Shown here piece after piece: positions 1 to 5,969 of a DNA stretch of 7,509 nucleotides. The notes beneath the pieces are model-generated. The model did not search any database, was not told the DNA's origin, and worked only from the letters and a program-made list of their open reading frames with translations. Positions within the stretch are counted from its first letter, which is position 1; each line of letters opens with the position of its first letter. Made by a program: the position numbers and the translations under genes. Origin of the DNA: an uncultured Mediterraneibacter sp. (GTDB lineage Bacteria > Bacillota > Clostridia > Lachnospirales > Lachnospiraceae); NCBI GenBank assembly GCA_934418295.1, contig CAKRWZ010000082.1:1-7509 (forward strand), read 5' to 3'.

Positions 1-24
1 TCTGCGATCAATGAGGTACAATAA
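1..24 (+). CDS. 3' end of an upstream gene, possibly the amino acid ABC transporter solute-binding protein (partial)
   Basis: Frame 1 reads seven codons (SAINEVQ) and then TAA. The other two forward frames also close within about 30 bases, so the sequence alone does not prove which frame is coding. The inference rests on context: an amino acid ABC permease and ATPase follow on the same strand, and in Firmicutes the solute-binding protein gene usually precedes them. The hairpin terminator starting 23 bases after this stop also fits the end of a gene. Nothing in seven residues can identify the product. Confidence 0.35.
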   Translation, partial: SAINEVQ

Positions 25-46
25 TTGACCGGATATAATAAGTGAG

Positions 47-76
47 AAAATACAGGCGCTTATGCGTCTGTATTTT
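47..76 (+). terminator. Hairpin terminator or attenuator after the upstream gene
   Basis: A 13-base arm AAAATACAGGCGC (47-59), a TTAT loop (60-63) and a second arm GCGTCTGTATTTT (64-76) pair over 13 positions with one G-T wobble. The A-run on the left and the T-run on the right make it a possible bidirectional intrinsic terminator. The T-run lies inside the stem and is short. Partial readthrough into the permease gene is therefore plausible, which would give more binding protein than membrane components. Confidence 0.6.
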
Positions 77-78
77 GC

Positions 79-199
79 TGTAAGCGACGAGTCAAAGTCC
101 GAGCCGGGAAGATGGACAAAACATGTTGGGGCTGATTCCATCCAACAAATGTTTTGTCCTATCTTCCAAGCGGGCTCGAGACCTTGACGACCGCTTGCA
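79..199. repeat. Long imperfect inverted repeat (121 bases, about 45 base pairs)
   Basis: The element folds back on itself almost end to end. Paired blocks, outer to inner, are 79-86 with 192-199, 91-95 with 184-188, 97-99 with 180-182, 100-105 with 173-178, 107-113 with 161-167, 114-124 with 149-159 (11 bp perfect) and 125-129 with 142-146. The apical loop is 130-141. Only small bulges interrupt the stem (168-172, T160, 147-148). No reading frame of note lies inside. It could be a palindromic repetitive or MITE-like element, or a structured mRNA spacer controlling stability between the binding protein and permease genes. The structure is seen directly; the role is not. Confidence 0.8.
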
Positions 200-239
200 A
201 TCACCGGAAGTGCAACAAACACTTCCGGTGATTGTGCAA
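195..239 (+). promoter_or_regulatory. Third spacer hairpin, sharing bases with the long inverted repeat
   Basis: AATCACCGGAAGTG (199-212) and CACTTCCGGTGATT (220-233) pair perfectly over 14 bp around the loop CAACAAA. TTGC (195-198) and GCAA (236-239) extend the stem past a two-base bulge. Bases 195-199 are also the outer right arm of the long inverted repeat, so the outermost pairs of the two structures cannot all form together. The sequence after it, GGGTTAATTTTG, is only a weak U-tract. It may be a terminator, an RNA stability element, or part of the same repetitive element. Confidence 0.6.
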
Positions 240-285
240 GGGTTAATTTTGATGCAATGTGGCTGAGAAAAAGGATTGAAAAATC

Positions 286-996
286 ATGGGGAATTTTGAT
301 CGAAAAATAGAGAAATTTATAGAGATATTCTGGGAGCAGGGCGGTTATATAAAAGTGACACAAGGTCTGAAAAATACGCTTTTGATCGCCATCACGGGTC
401 TTTTGATCGGTATCGTGATCGGTACGATCATCGCAACAGTACGTGTATTGCCAAAGTATAAAAAACTGCCGAAGGTGTTGAATGCGATCTGTAGTTGTTA
501 TGTGGCGTTGTTCAGAGGGACGCCTATGGTAGTGCAGCTGCTGGTGTTTTATTACGTATTGCTCCCGATCATGGGATTGAAAATTTCAGGCGTGCAGGTG
601 TCCATGCTGGTATTCGGACTGAACAGCGGTGCCTATATTTCCGAGATCATGCGAAGCGGGATCCAGTCGGTGGATCCGGGACAGATGGAAGCCGGACGAG
701 CAGTGGGACTGGGATTTGGTGCCAGCATGTGTAAAATCGTGATTCCCCAGGCAGTGAAAAATATCCTGCCGACTCTGGGAAATGAGTTTATCTCTCTGAT
801 CAAGGAAACTTCCGTTGTAAGTTTTGTCGGTGCGGCAGATCTGTATGTGGCATTCAGCTATATCGGAAGCAACAGCTACGAGTTTATGGTACCGTACCTG
901 GCGATGGCGGTGATCTACATCGTATTGGTGCTGATCATCACATTGTTGATTAAACTGATGGAAAGGAGCCTGAAAAAAAGTGATAGACGTCATTGA
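286..996 (+). CDS. Amino acid ABC transporter permease, HisM/GlnP family
   Basis: A 236-residue inner-membrane subunit that would form the translocation path of a polar amino acid importer, energised by the ATPase encoded next. Family marks are TQGLKNTLLIA (about 25-35), the RGTP motif (77-80), and the EAA coupling loop starting at EAGRAVGLG (135-143) and running through IPQAVKNILPTLGNEFISL (153-171) to KETSVVSFVG (173-182). Hydrophobic segments lie near 31-52, 66-97, 103-122 and 203-224. The length is normal for a single-domain permease. The ATG has AAGGA about 10 bases upstream. The substrate cannot be read from the permease. A cationic or neutral polar amino acid, or cystine, is possible. 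The gene ends inside the ATPase gene, so the two are probably translationally coupled. Confidence 0.93.
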   Translation: MGNFDRKIEKFIEIFWEQGGYIKVTQGLKNTLLIAITGLLIGIVIGTIIATVRVLPKYKKLPKVLNAICSCYVALFRGTPMVVQLLVFYYVLLPIMGLKISGVQVSMLVFGLNSGAYISEIMRSGIQSVDPGQMEAGRAVGLGFGASMCKIVIPQAVKNILPTLGNEFISLIKETSVVSFVGAADLYVAFSYIGSNSYEFMVPYLAMAVIYIVLVLIITLLIKLMERSLKKSDRRH

Positions 997-1804
997 TCTG
1001 AAGAAAAATTTTGGAGAAACAGAAGTCCTGAAAGGCATTACCATCACGATCAACAAAGGAGATATCGTGGCAGTACTCGGACCGTCAGGATCCGGAAAAA
1101 GTACATTTTTGAGATGCCTGAACTGTATGGAAGACCCGACCGCAGGAAGCATTATCTTCAACGGTGTGGATATCGCAGATATGAAAGTAGATATCAATAT
1201 CCACCGCCGCCATATGGGAATGGTGTTCCAGCATTTTAATCTTTTTAATAATAAAACCGTTTTGCAGAATATCATGATGGCTCCGGTCTATGTGGCAAAA
1301 CAGGAGCGCAGAAAGACAAGACGGACAAACAGAAAATTAAAAGTAACCAATCTGTTCAGCAAAGAAAAGAAAGCATTGCTCCCGGAAGGAAAAAGCAAAG
1401 AGCAGATTCAGCAGGAAGCAAAAGAACAGGCGATGACTTTGTTGAAACGCATCGGTCTGGAAGATAAGGCGAATGAATATCCGTCCACACTTTCCGGCGG
1501 ACAGAAGCAGCGTGTGGCGATCATCCGGGCCATGGCCATGAATCCGGATGTGATCTTGTTTGATGAGCCGACATCGGCATTGGATCCGGAGATGGTAGGC
1601 GAGGTTTTGGAACTGATGCGCCGGCTGGCCGGAGAAGGAATGACGATGGTTGTCGTGACACACGAGATGGGTTTTGCGCGGGAAGTTGCAAACAGGGTGC
1701 TTTTTATGGATGAAGGCCAGATCAAAGAAGAGGCAGCTCCGGAGGAGTTCTTTGAGCATCCGAAAAATCCGAGATTGCAGGATTTTCTGTCAAAAGTATT
1801 ATAA
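980..1804 (+). CDS. Amino acid ABC transporter ATP-binding protein, GlnQ/HisP family, with a basic insertion
   Basis: A 274-residue cytoplasmic ATPase driving the permease encoded just upstream, which it overlaps by 17 bases out of frame. The GTG start at 980 is chosen because AAAGGAG lies at 962-968 and because MIDVIDLKKNFG is the expected family beginning. Motifs seen are Walker A GPSGSGKST (34-42), the Q-loop glutamine 84 in VFQHFNLF, the signature LSGGQKQR (171-178), Walker B VILFDEP (191-197), SALD (199-202) and the switch histidine 228 in VTHEMGFA. All catalytic residues are present, so it should be active. The oddity is a strongly basic stretch at about 107-140 between the Q-loop and the signature. 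It makes the protein some 34 residues longer than the usual 240. A substrate-specific gene symbol is not justified. Confidence 0.95.
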   Translation: MIDVIDLKKNFGETEVLKGITITINKGDIVAVLGPSGSGKSTFLRCLNCMEDPTAGSIIFNGVDIADMKVDINIHRRHMGMVFQHFNLFNNKTVLQNIMMAPVYVAKQERRKTRRTNRKLKVTNLFSKEKKALLPEGKSKEQIQQEAKEQAMTLLKRIGLEDKANEYPSTLSGGQKQRVAIIRAMAMNPDVILFDEPTSALDPEMVGEVLELMRRLAGEGMTMVVVTHEMGFAREVANRVLFMDEGQIKEEAAPEEFFEHPKNPRLQDFLSKVL

Positions 1805-1814
1805 ATGGATAAAG

Positions 1815-1828
1815 CGGGTGAAAACCCG
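1815..1828 (+). other. Small GNRA-type hairpin after the ABC operon
   Basis: CGGGT (1815-1819), GAAA (1820-1823) and ACCCG (1824-1828) form a 5-bp stem closed by a GAAA tetraloop. It lies 11 bases after the ATPase stop codon. No T-run follows, so it is not an intrinsic terminator by itself. It may protect the 3' end of the operon transcript. Confidence 0.4.
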
Positions 1829-1840
1829 AAAGGACAAAAG

Positions 1841-1873
1841 CAGGAGGACGCACCGGTGGTGATGATCCTCCTG
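1841..1873 (+). terminator. Weak terminator-like hairpin between the ABC operon and the sfsA-mutY gene
   Basis: CAGGAGGA (1841-1848) pairs perfectly with TCCTCCTG (1866-1873) around a 17-base loop that contains the palindrome CACCGGTG. The downstream sequence is TTCGCGTCTTGC, which lacks a real U-tract, so termination would be inefficient or Rho-assisted. The left arm also looks like a ribosome binding site, but no suitable reading frame starts after it. Confidence 0.35.
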
Positions 1874-1881
1874 TTCGCGTC

Positions 1882-1910
1882 TTGCTATTCGGATGAGAAT
1901 ACGTTATACT
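1882..1910 (+). promoter_or_regulatory. Predicted sigma-A promoter for the sfsA-mutY fusion gene
   Basis: TTGCTA (1882-1887) and TATACT (1905-1910) are separated by exactly 17 bases and match the -35 and -10 consensus at 4 and 5 of 6 positions. Transcription would begin near 1917. That leaves a leader of about 40 bases containing the AAAGGAG ribosome binding site. The promoter lies across the first codons of the longer reading frame that begins at 1893, which argues against that upstream start. Confidence 0.55.
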
Positions 1911-1939
1911 GGGAGAAATTTTGAAAGTTCACGGCAGGC

Positions 1940-1946
1940 AAAGGAG
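1940..1946 (+). promoter_or_regulatory. Ribosome binding site that decides the fusion gene start
   Basis: AAAGGAG lies 12 bases before the ATG at 1959, and GAGG directly abuts that ATG. The alternative in-frame ATG at 1893 has no Shine-Dalgarno-like sequence in front of it. The protein beginning at 1959, MKYERMTKGTF, is also where SfsA homologues normally begin. Confidence 0.65.
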
Positions 1947-1958
1947 TTCAGGCAGAGG

Positions 1959-3686
1959 ATGAAATATGAGCGGATGACGAAAGGGACATTTATCGACCGT
2001 CCCAATCGATTTATTGCGCACGCAGAAATACAGGGAAAAACGGGAACAGTACACGTGAAAAATACCGGGCGCTGTGCAGAGCTTTTGAGGCCGCAGGCAG
2101 AGATTTTTTTGCAGGAAAGCGACAATCCAAAGCGAAAGACGAAGTGGGACCTGATCGCTGTACGAAAGGGTGAACGGATCGTCAATATGGATTCCCAGGT
2201 GCCCAACCGGGTGGTAAAGGAATGGATAGAAGCGGGAAACTTTTTGGACAATGTCCGTTTGGTCAAGCCGGAAGTCACCTATGGGGATTCGCGTTTTGAT
2301 CTGTATGTGGAGACAGATGACAAAAAGATTTTTATAGAAATAAAAGGCGTCACACTGGAAGAAAAAGGGGAAGCCAGGTTTCCGGATGCTCCCAGTGAGC
2401 GGGCGGTAAAACATGTCAAAGAACTGGTACGGGCAGTGGAAAGCGGCTACGAAGCATATGTGTTTTTTGTAATACAGATGGGCGGGGTACAATATTTGGT
2501 ACCGAATGAAGAGACGCATCCAGCATTTGGACAGACGCTCCGAGAGGCGAATGAGAAAGGCGTGCATGTGGTCGCATATGACTGCGCGGTGGAGGCGGAT
2601 AGCATAGAGATCCGAAATCCAATCCCGGTCTTTTTAGGTGGTCCGATCCTAAAAAGAATGGCAGAACCTTTGGTGGCGTGGTATCGGGAGAATAAAAGGG
2701 ATCTGCCCTGGCGAAAAGAAATCAGCGCGTATCACGTCTGGGTCTCGGAGATCATGCTGCAGCAGACCCGGGTGGAGGCAGTCAAAGCCTATTATGAAAG
2801 GTTTTTGAAGGAATTTCCGCAGATCCGGGATCTGGCAGAAGCATCGGAAGACCGGCTGTTAAAATTGTGGGAAGGGCTGGGATATTACAACAGAGTCCGC
2901 AACATGCAGGCGGCAGCCAGACAGATCATGGAAGAATATCATGGAGATTTTCCGCGAGATTACGGAGAAATCCTGGAATTGAAAGGAATCGGAAGCTATA
3001 CGGCAGGGGCGATCAGTTCCTTTGCCTTCGGCATTCCGAAACCGGCGGTGGACGGAAATGTCCTGCGGGTGATTTCCCGGCTGTTGGGAAGTGACAAAGA
3101 CATTGCGTTGCCGAAAGTTCGTGCCCGGATCGAAAAGGAAGTTGCGGAAGTGATCCCGGAAAAGGCAGCCAGTGATTTCAATCAGGGGCTGATCGAATTA
3201 GGAGCCATCGTGTGTGTGCCAAACGGGGAGCCGAAATGTGGAGAATGTCCGTTGAAGCATCTGTGCGTGGCAAAGCAGCAGGGAAGACAGATGGAGCTTC
3301 CGGTAAAAAGCAAGGCTAAAAAGAGACGGATCGAGCAGAAAACGGTGTTGATATTTGTGGATAATGAAAAGATCGCAATCAGGAAACGTCCGCCGAAAGG
3401 GTTGCTGGCAGGTTTATATGAATTTCCGAACGTGGAAGGAATCCTGTCGGCGGACGAAGCAGTGGCTTACAGCAAATCCATCGGGCTGGTGCCGATCCGG
3501 ATCCAAGAGCTGGGAAACGCCCGGCATATTTTCAGCCATGTGGAATGGGAGATGACCGGATACCGGATCCGGGTAGACGAATTGGAGAAAAATTGTAAGG
3601 AAGAAATGTTGTTTGCCGGAAAAGATGAGATCGAAACGGTTTATCCGATCCCGTCGGCTTTTGAAGCGTACCGGAACCGGTATTAA
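1959..3686 (+). CDS. SfsA-MutY fusion: SfsA-type DNA/RNA nuclease joined to A/G-specific adenine DNA glycosylase
   Basis: A 575-residue two-part protein. Residues 1-222 are SfsA-like: HVKNTGRCAELL (32-43), SRFDLY (111-116), IEIKGVTLE (126-134) and FPDAPSERAVKHVKEL (141-156), with D114 and the E127/K129 pair as a PD-(D/E)xK-type centre. Residues 235-575 are a full MutY, which removes adenine mispaired with 8-oxoguanine. It shows catalytic E264 in SEIMLQQT, the helix-hairpin-helix LKGIGSYTAG (341-350), D365 in VDGNV, and four iron-sulfur cysteines (419, 427, 430, 436). A NUDIX-like C-terminal domain follows, with the FSH 8-oxoG-reading loop at 525-527. One continuous frame crosses the joint, so this is a fusion and not two overlapping genes. 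An in-frame extension to an ATG at 1893 (597 residues) is possible but lacks a ribosome binding site. Both halves look intact. proC follows 79 bases later. Confidence 0.9.
   Translation: MKYERMTKGTFIDRPNRFIAHAEIQGKTGTVHVKNTGRCAELLRPQAEIFLQESDNPKRKTKWDLIAVRKGERIVNMDSQVPNRVVKEWIEAGNFLDNVRLVKPEVTYGDSRFDLYVETDDKKIFIEIKGVTLEEKGEARFPDAPSERAVKHVKELVRAVESGYEAYVFFVIQMGGVQYLVPNEETHPAFGQTLREANEKGVHVVAYDCAVEADSIEIRNPIPVFLGGPILKRMAEPLVAWYRENKRDLPWRKEISAYHVWVSEIMLQQTRVEAVKAYYERFLKEFPQIRDLAEASEDRLLKLWEGLGYYNRVRNMQAAARQIMEEYHGDFPRDYGEILELKGIGSYTAGAISSFAFGIPKPAVDGNVLRVISRLLGSDKDIALPKVRARIEKEVAEVIPEKAASDFNQGLIELGAIVCVPNGEPKCGECPLKHLCVAKQQGRQMELPVKSKAKKRRIEQKTVLIFVDNEKIAIRKRPPKGLLAGLYEFPNVEGILSADEAVAYSKSIGLVPIRIQELGNARHIFSHVEWEMTGYRIRVDELEKNCKEEMLFAGKDEIETVYPIPSAFEAYRNRY
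2629..2657 (+). other. Perfect 10-bp hairpin at the SfsA/MutY domain joint
   Basis: TCTTTTTAGG (2629-2638) and CCTAAAAAGA (2648-2657) are exact reverse complements around a 9-base loop. The hairpin lies inside the coding region, over the codons for the linker between the nuclease and glycosylase halves. It ends directly before an in-frame ATG at 2658 (residue 234), where a stand-alone MutY could begin. It could be chance, a relic of the spacer between two once separate genes, or a translation-pausing or internal-start element. Confidence 0.5.
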
Positions 3687-3765
3687 CAGGAGCTTTGATA
3701 TTTGAAGCGGTTTGTGAAAAAGCAAAAAGGAAAATAATCCGGAAAGAAAAAGGAGGAAGAAAAAT

Positions 3766-4560
3766 ATGAAACTGGGTTTTATCGGAACAGGGAATATGGC
3801 AGGAGCGATCATGGGAGGAATCATTCAAAAACAGATTTTCCGCCCGGAGGAAATAATCGGTTCGGATGTGTCAGAAAAAGGAAGAGAACGTGTCCGGGAG
3901 CAGTATGGGATCGCGGTGACGGCGGAAAACAGAGAAGTGGCAGAAAAAGCAGAAATTTTGATCTTGTCGGTAAAACCGCAGTTTTATCCGGAAGTGATCG
4001 CAGAGATCCGGGAGTGCATCAAGCCGGAGCAGCTGATTATTACCATTGCGCCGGGCAAGACGCTGGAATGGCTGCAGGAACAGTTCGGGCGCAGAGTGAA
4101 GCTGGTACGGACCATGCCAAATACGCCGGCAATGGTAGGTGAGGGCATGACGGCAGTCTGCTGCAGTGAAGAAGTAACGGAAGAAGAGCTGGAGAAGGTG
4201 ATGAACATTCTGGGTGCTTTCGGGAAAGCAGAGATCGTGCCGGAGAGACTGATGGACGTGGTGGTTTCTGTCAGCGGGAGTTCACCGGCTTATGTGTTTA
4301 TACTGATCGAGGCAATGGCAGATGCGGCGGTTGCCGACGGAATGCCGAGAGCACAAGCCTATGCCTTTGCAGCCCAGGCGGTATACGGAAGTGCTAAAAT
4401 GGTGCTGGAAACCGGAAAACATCCGGGTGAACTGAAGGATATGGTTTGCTCACCGGCCGGGACGACCATAGAAGCAGTGCGTGTTTTGGAGGAAAAGGGA
4501 ATGAGAAGTGCGGTGATCGAAGCTATGAAGGCTTGCACCGAAAAATCTCGAAACCTGTAA
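3766..4560 (+). CDS. proC: Pyrroline-5-carboxylate reductase
   Basis: A 264-residue cytosolic enzyme that reduces 1-pyrroline-5-carboxylate to L-proline with NAD(P)H, the last step of proline synthesis. The N-terminal Rossmann fold begins GFIGTGNMAGAI (4-15) and includes SVKPQ (68-72). RTMPNTPA (115-122) and the C-terminal SGSSPAY (170-176) are typical. The family signature around LKDMVCSPAGTTIEAV (223-238) lies in the helical dimerisation domain that completes the active site. The length is normal. The start is clear: AGGAGG at 3751-3756 is nine bases before the ATG. No terminator was seen in the 79-base spacer after sfsA-mutY, so the two genes may share a transcript. A strong terminator follows this gene. 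Confidence 0.96.
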   Translation: MKLGFIGTGNMAGAIMGGIIQKQIFRPEEIIGSDVSEKGRERVREQYGIAVTAENREVAEKAEILILSVKPQFYPEVIAEIRECIKPEQLIITIAPGKTLEWLQEQFGRRVKLVRTMPNTPAMVGEGMTAVCCSEEVTEEELEKVMNILGAFGKAEIVPERLMDVVVSVSGSSPAYVFILIEAMADAAVADGMPRAQAYAFAAQAVYGSAKMVLETGKHPGELKDMVCSPAGTTIEAVRVLEEKGMRSAVIEAMKACTEKSRNL

Positions 4561-4645
4561 ATGGGAAATTATAGAAAGTGTGGAAAGAATTTCAGAAAAA
4601 ATTCGCAAAAAGAAAAATGTGGATTTTGCATCGTCATCATATAAG

Positions 4646-4677
4646 AAAGAGCCGTGCAGCAAACGCACGGTTCTTTT
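4646..4677 (+). terminator. Intrinsic terminator after proC
   Basis: AAAGAGCCGTGC (4646-4657) pairs with GCACGGTTCTTT (4665-4676) around the loop AGCAAAC, with one G-T wobble. The T-rich end TTCTTTT closes it. The stem is GC-rich at the top with an A-run before and a T-run after, so it could also terminate transcription from the opposite strand. It starts about 85 bases after the proC stop and closes the sfsA-mutY-proC unit. Confidence 0.8.
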
Positions 4678-4799
4678 AGAGAAAAAAGAGAATCTATATA
4701 AAAAGCCATATACGATATGGAGAGACCTTGTCCGTTCGAAAATAATCCGCGGATGTCTGAACCGGTATAAGCTTTCATTTTTAGGCGGGCCCTTTTATG

Positions 4800-4835
4800 T
4801 AATAACTATTCAGTAATGTTTTCTTAATAACTATT
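4800..4835. repeat. 11-base direct repeat, 25-base period
   Basis: TAATAACTATT occurs at 4800-4810 and again at 4825-4835. Each copy is followed by a similar short tail (CAGTAAT, then ACAGGTAAT). The second tail forms part of a dyad TATTAC-AG-GTAATA (4832-4845). A 25-base period is near two and a half helical turns. The arrangement may be a regulator-binding region or a small slippage duplication in AT-rich DNA. Confidence 0.5.
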
Positions 4836-4939
4836 ACAGGTAATACTATAAAAAAGATTTGTGATGAAATTGTGTTGAGAGCATAAAAGAATTATGAAGA
4901 GAATCCTAACAAAACATGAACTGAAATTTTGAGAAAGCC

Positions 4940-4968
4940 TACACAAATCCAAGATTTTTTGTTAATAT
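4940..4968 (+). promoter_or_regulatory. Weak promoter candidate for the thioredoxin-reductase-like gene
   Basis: TACACA (4940-4945) and TAATAT (4963-4968), 17 bases apart, each match the sigma-A consensus at 4 of 6 positions, in a suitable place 62 bases before the start codon. Another weak pair, TTGTGA (4859-4864) with CATAAA (4882-4887), also has 17-base spacing. The gene needs its own promoter because a terminator precedes it, but neither candidate is strong. Confidence 0.3.
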
Positions 4969-5030
4969 AGGAGAGTACTGATGAAGCTCAGCACATAAAA
5001 GAGTTTGGCGTATAACAGGAGGAAGGGGTA

Positions 5031-5969
5031 ATGTTTGACAGAATGTTTGATATAGGAATTGTCGGCGGAGGCACCGCCGGGATGACTGCTGCCATTTATG
5101 GTCAAAGGGCCGGAAAAAAGGTGATCCTTTTTGAAGGAAAGGCTTTTGGCGGTCAGATCCTTGTGACAGATAAAATAGAAAATTATCCGGGATTTGCAAG
5201 CATCAGCGGAGGCGATTTTTCAAAAGCGCTGATGGAGCAGGCAAAAGGATTGGGTGCACTTCTGGACTCCGTCCAGGTAAAGAGTGTGCGGACAGAGGGA
5301 AATCATAAAGTGATCGAGACGACGGAAGGACCGTGTGTCTGCAAGACGGTGATCCTGGCTACCGGTGTAGTACACAGACCGCTGGGAGTTCCGGGAGAAA
5401 AAGAATTGACCGGGGCAGGCGTTTCTTATTGTGCTACCTGCGACGGGATGTTTTTCAGAAACCGTGAGGTAGCCGTGATCGGCGGCGGAAATACAGCGCT
5501 TCAGGACGCAGTATTTCTTTCTGAATATTGTAAAAAAGTATATATCGTGCACCGCCGGGAAGTGTTCCGCGGGGAGAAAAAGCTTTTGAATATCCTGAAA
5601 GACAAGAAAAACGTAGAGTTCATTTTAAATGCTACGGTAAAAGAAATCCGGGGCACAGACTTTGTGGAAGGCGTGGTTTTAAACCACTCCGACGGAAAAG
5701 CGCCTACGGAGCTGAAAGTAGACGGTGTTTTTGTGGCAGTGGGACAGATTCCGAAAAATGACATTTTCGAGAAAAATGTCAAGCTGGATGCAGACGGCTT
5801 TGTGGCGGCAGCAGAGGATTGTATCACGTCATGCCCGGGTATTTTTGTGGCGGGAGACTGCAGGAGCAAAGAGATAAGACAGTTGACGACTGCGGCGGCG
5901 GATGGTGCAGTGGCTGCGCTGGCAGCTTGTGGCTACATTGACGAGCAGTTGGGCGAAAGAGATATATAG
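5031..5969 (+). CDS. trxB: Thioredoxin reductase family NAD(P)H-dependent flavoprotein
   Basis: A 312-residue cytosolic FAD enzyme expected to pass electrons from NADPH to thioredoxin or a similar small redox protein. The FAD-binding motif is GGGTAGMTAA (12-21). The redox pair is CATCDG with cysteines 134 and 137. The pyridine nucleotide site is GGGNTALQDA (151-160), followed by HRREVFR (174-180), which normally contacts the 2'-phosphate of NADPH. The C-terminal FAD motif is AGDCRSKEIRQLTTAAADGAVAA (about 274-296). The length matches low-molecular-weight thioredoxin reductases. AGGAGG at 5017-5022 fits the ATG at 5031; a second ATG at 5043 is less well placed. No thioredoxin gene lies beside it, so a different redoxin partner, or a non-canonical paralogue of the family, is possible. 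Confidence 0.9.
   Translation: MFDRMFDIGIVGGGTAGMTAAIYGQRAGKKVILFEGKAFGGQILVTDKIENYPGFASISGGDFSKALMEQAKGLGALLDSVQVKSVRTEGNHKVIETTEGPCVCKTVILATGVVHRPLGVPGEKELTGAGVSYCATCDGMFFRNREVAVIGGGNTALQDAVFLSEYCKKVYIVHRREVFRGEKKLLNILKDKKNVEFILNATVKEIRGTDFVEGVVLNHSDGKAPTELKVDGVFVAVGQIPKNDIFEKNVKLDADGFVAAAEDCITSCPGIFVAGDCRSKEIRQLTTAAADGAVAALAACGYIDEQLGERDI

Larger units (their letters stand above)
4681..5016. other. AT-rich spacer without a convincing gene
   Basis: About 340 bases between the proC terminator and the trxB-like ribosome binding site. Every forward frame is short or lacks a ribosome binding site. It contains a 6-bp hairpin CCATAT-ACG-ATATGG (4706-4720), the palindrome GGGCCC near 4788, an 11-base direct repeat, a dyad, and weak promoter candidates listed separately. 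It is clearly richer in A and T than the flanking genes. It may hold regulatory DNA for the flavoprotein gene, the remains of a lost gene, or an unrecognised small RNA. I cannot tell which. Confidence 0.6.

Noticed and set aside
25..285. Riboswitch or T-box leader before the permease gene
   Set aside because: I found no T-box sequence (the conserved TGGNACC bulge) or other riboswitch core that I recognise. The structure is dominated by plain inverted repeats.
586..1275. Long open frame of 229 codons on the minus strand
   Set aside because: It lies antisense across the permease and ATPase genes, whose motifs are unmistakable. Its translation shows no domain, and it is best explained as a codon-usage shadow.
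1674..1862. 62-codon forward frame overlapping the end of the ABC ATPase
   Set aside because: It lies mainly out of frame within the ATPase gene, lacks its own ribosome binding site, and encodes a basic, featureless peptide.
1929..2567. Minus-strand frame of 212 codons opposite the SfsA half
   Set aside because: It is antisense to a clearly conserved SfsA domain, has a His/Phe/Cys-rich composition typical of a reverse-strand shadow, and shows no recognisable family.
4580..4816. 78-codon forward frame after proC starting with GTG
   Set aside because: There is no ribosome binding site, the proC terminator hairpin lies inside it, and the translation is Lys-rich with no recognisable motif.
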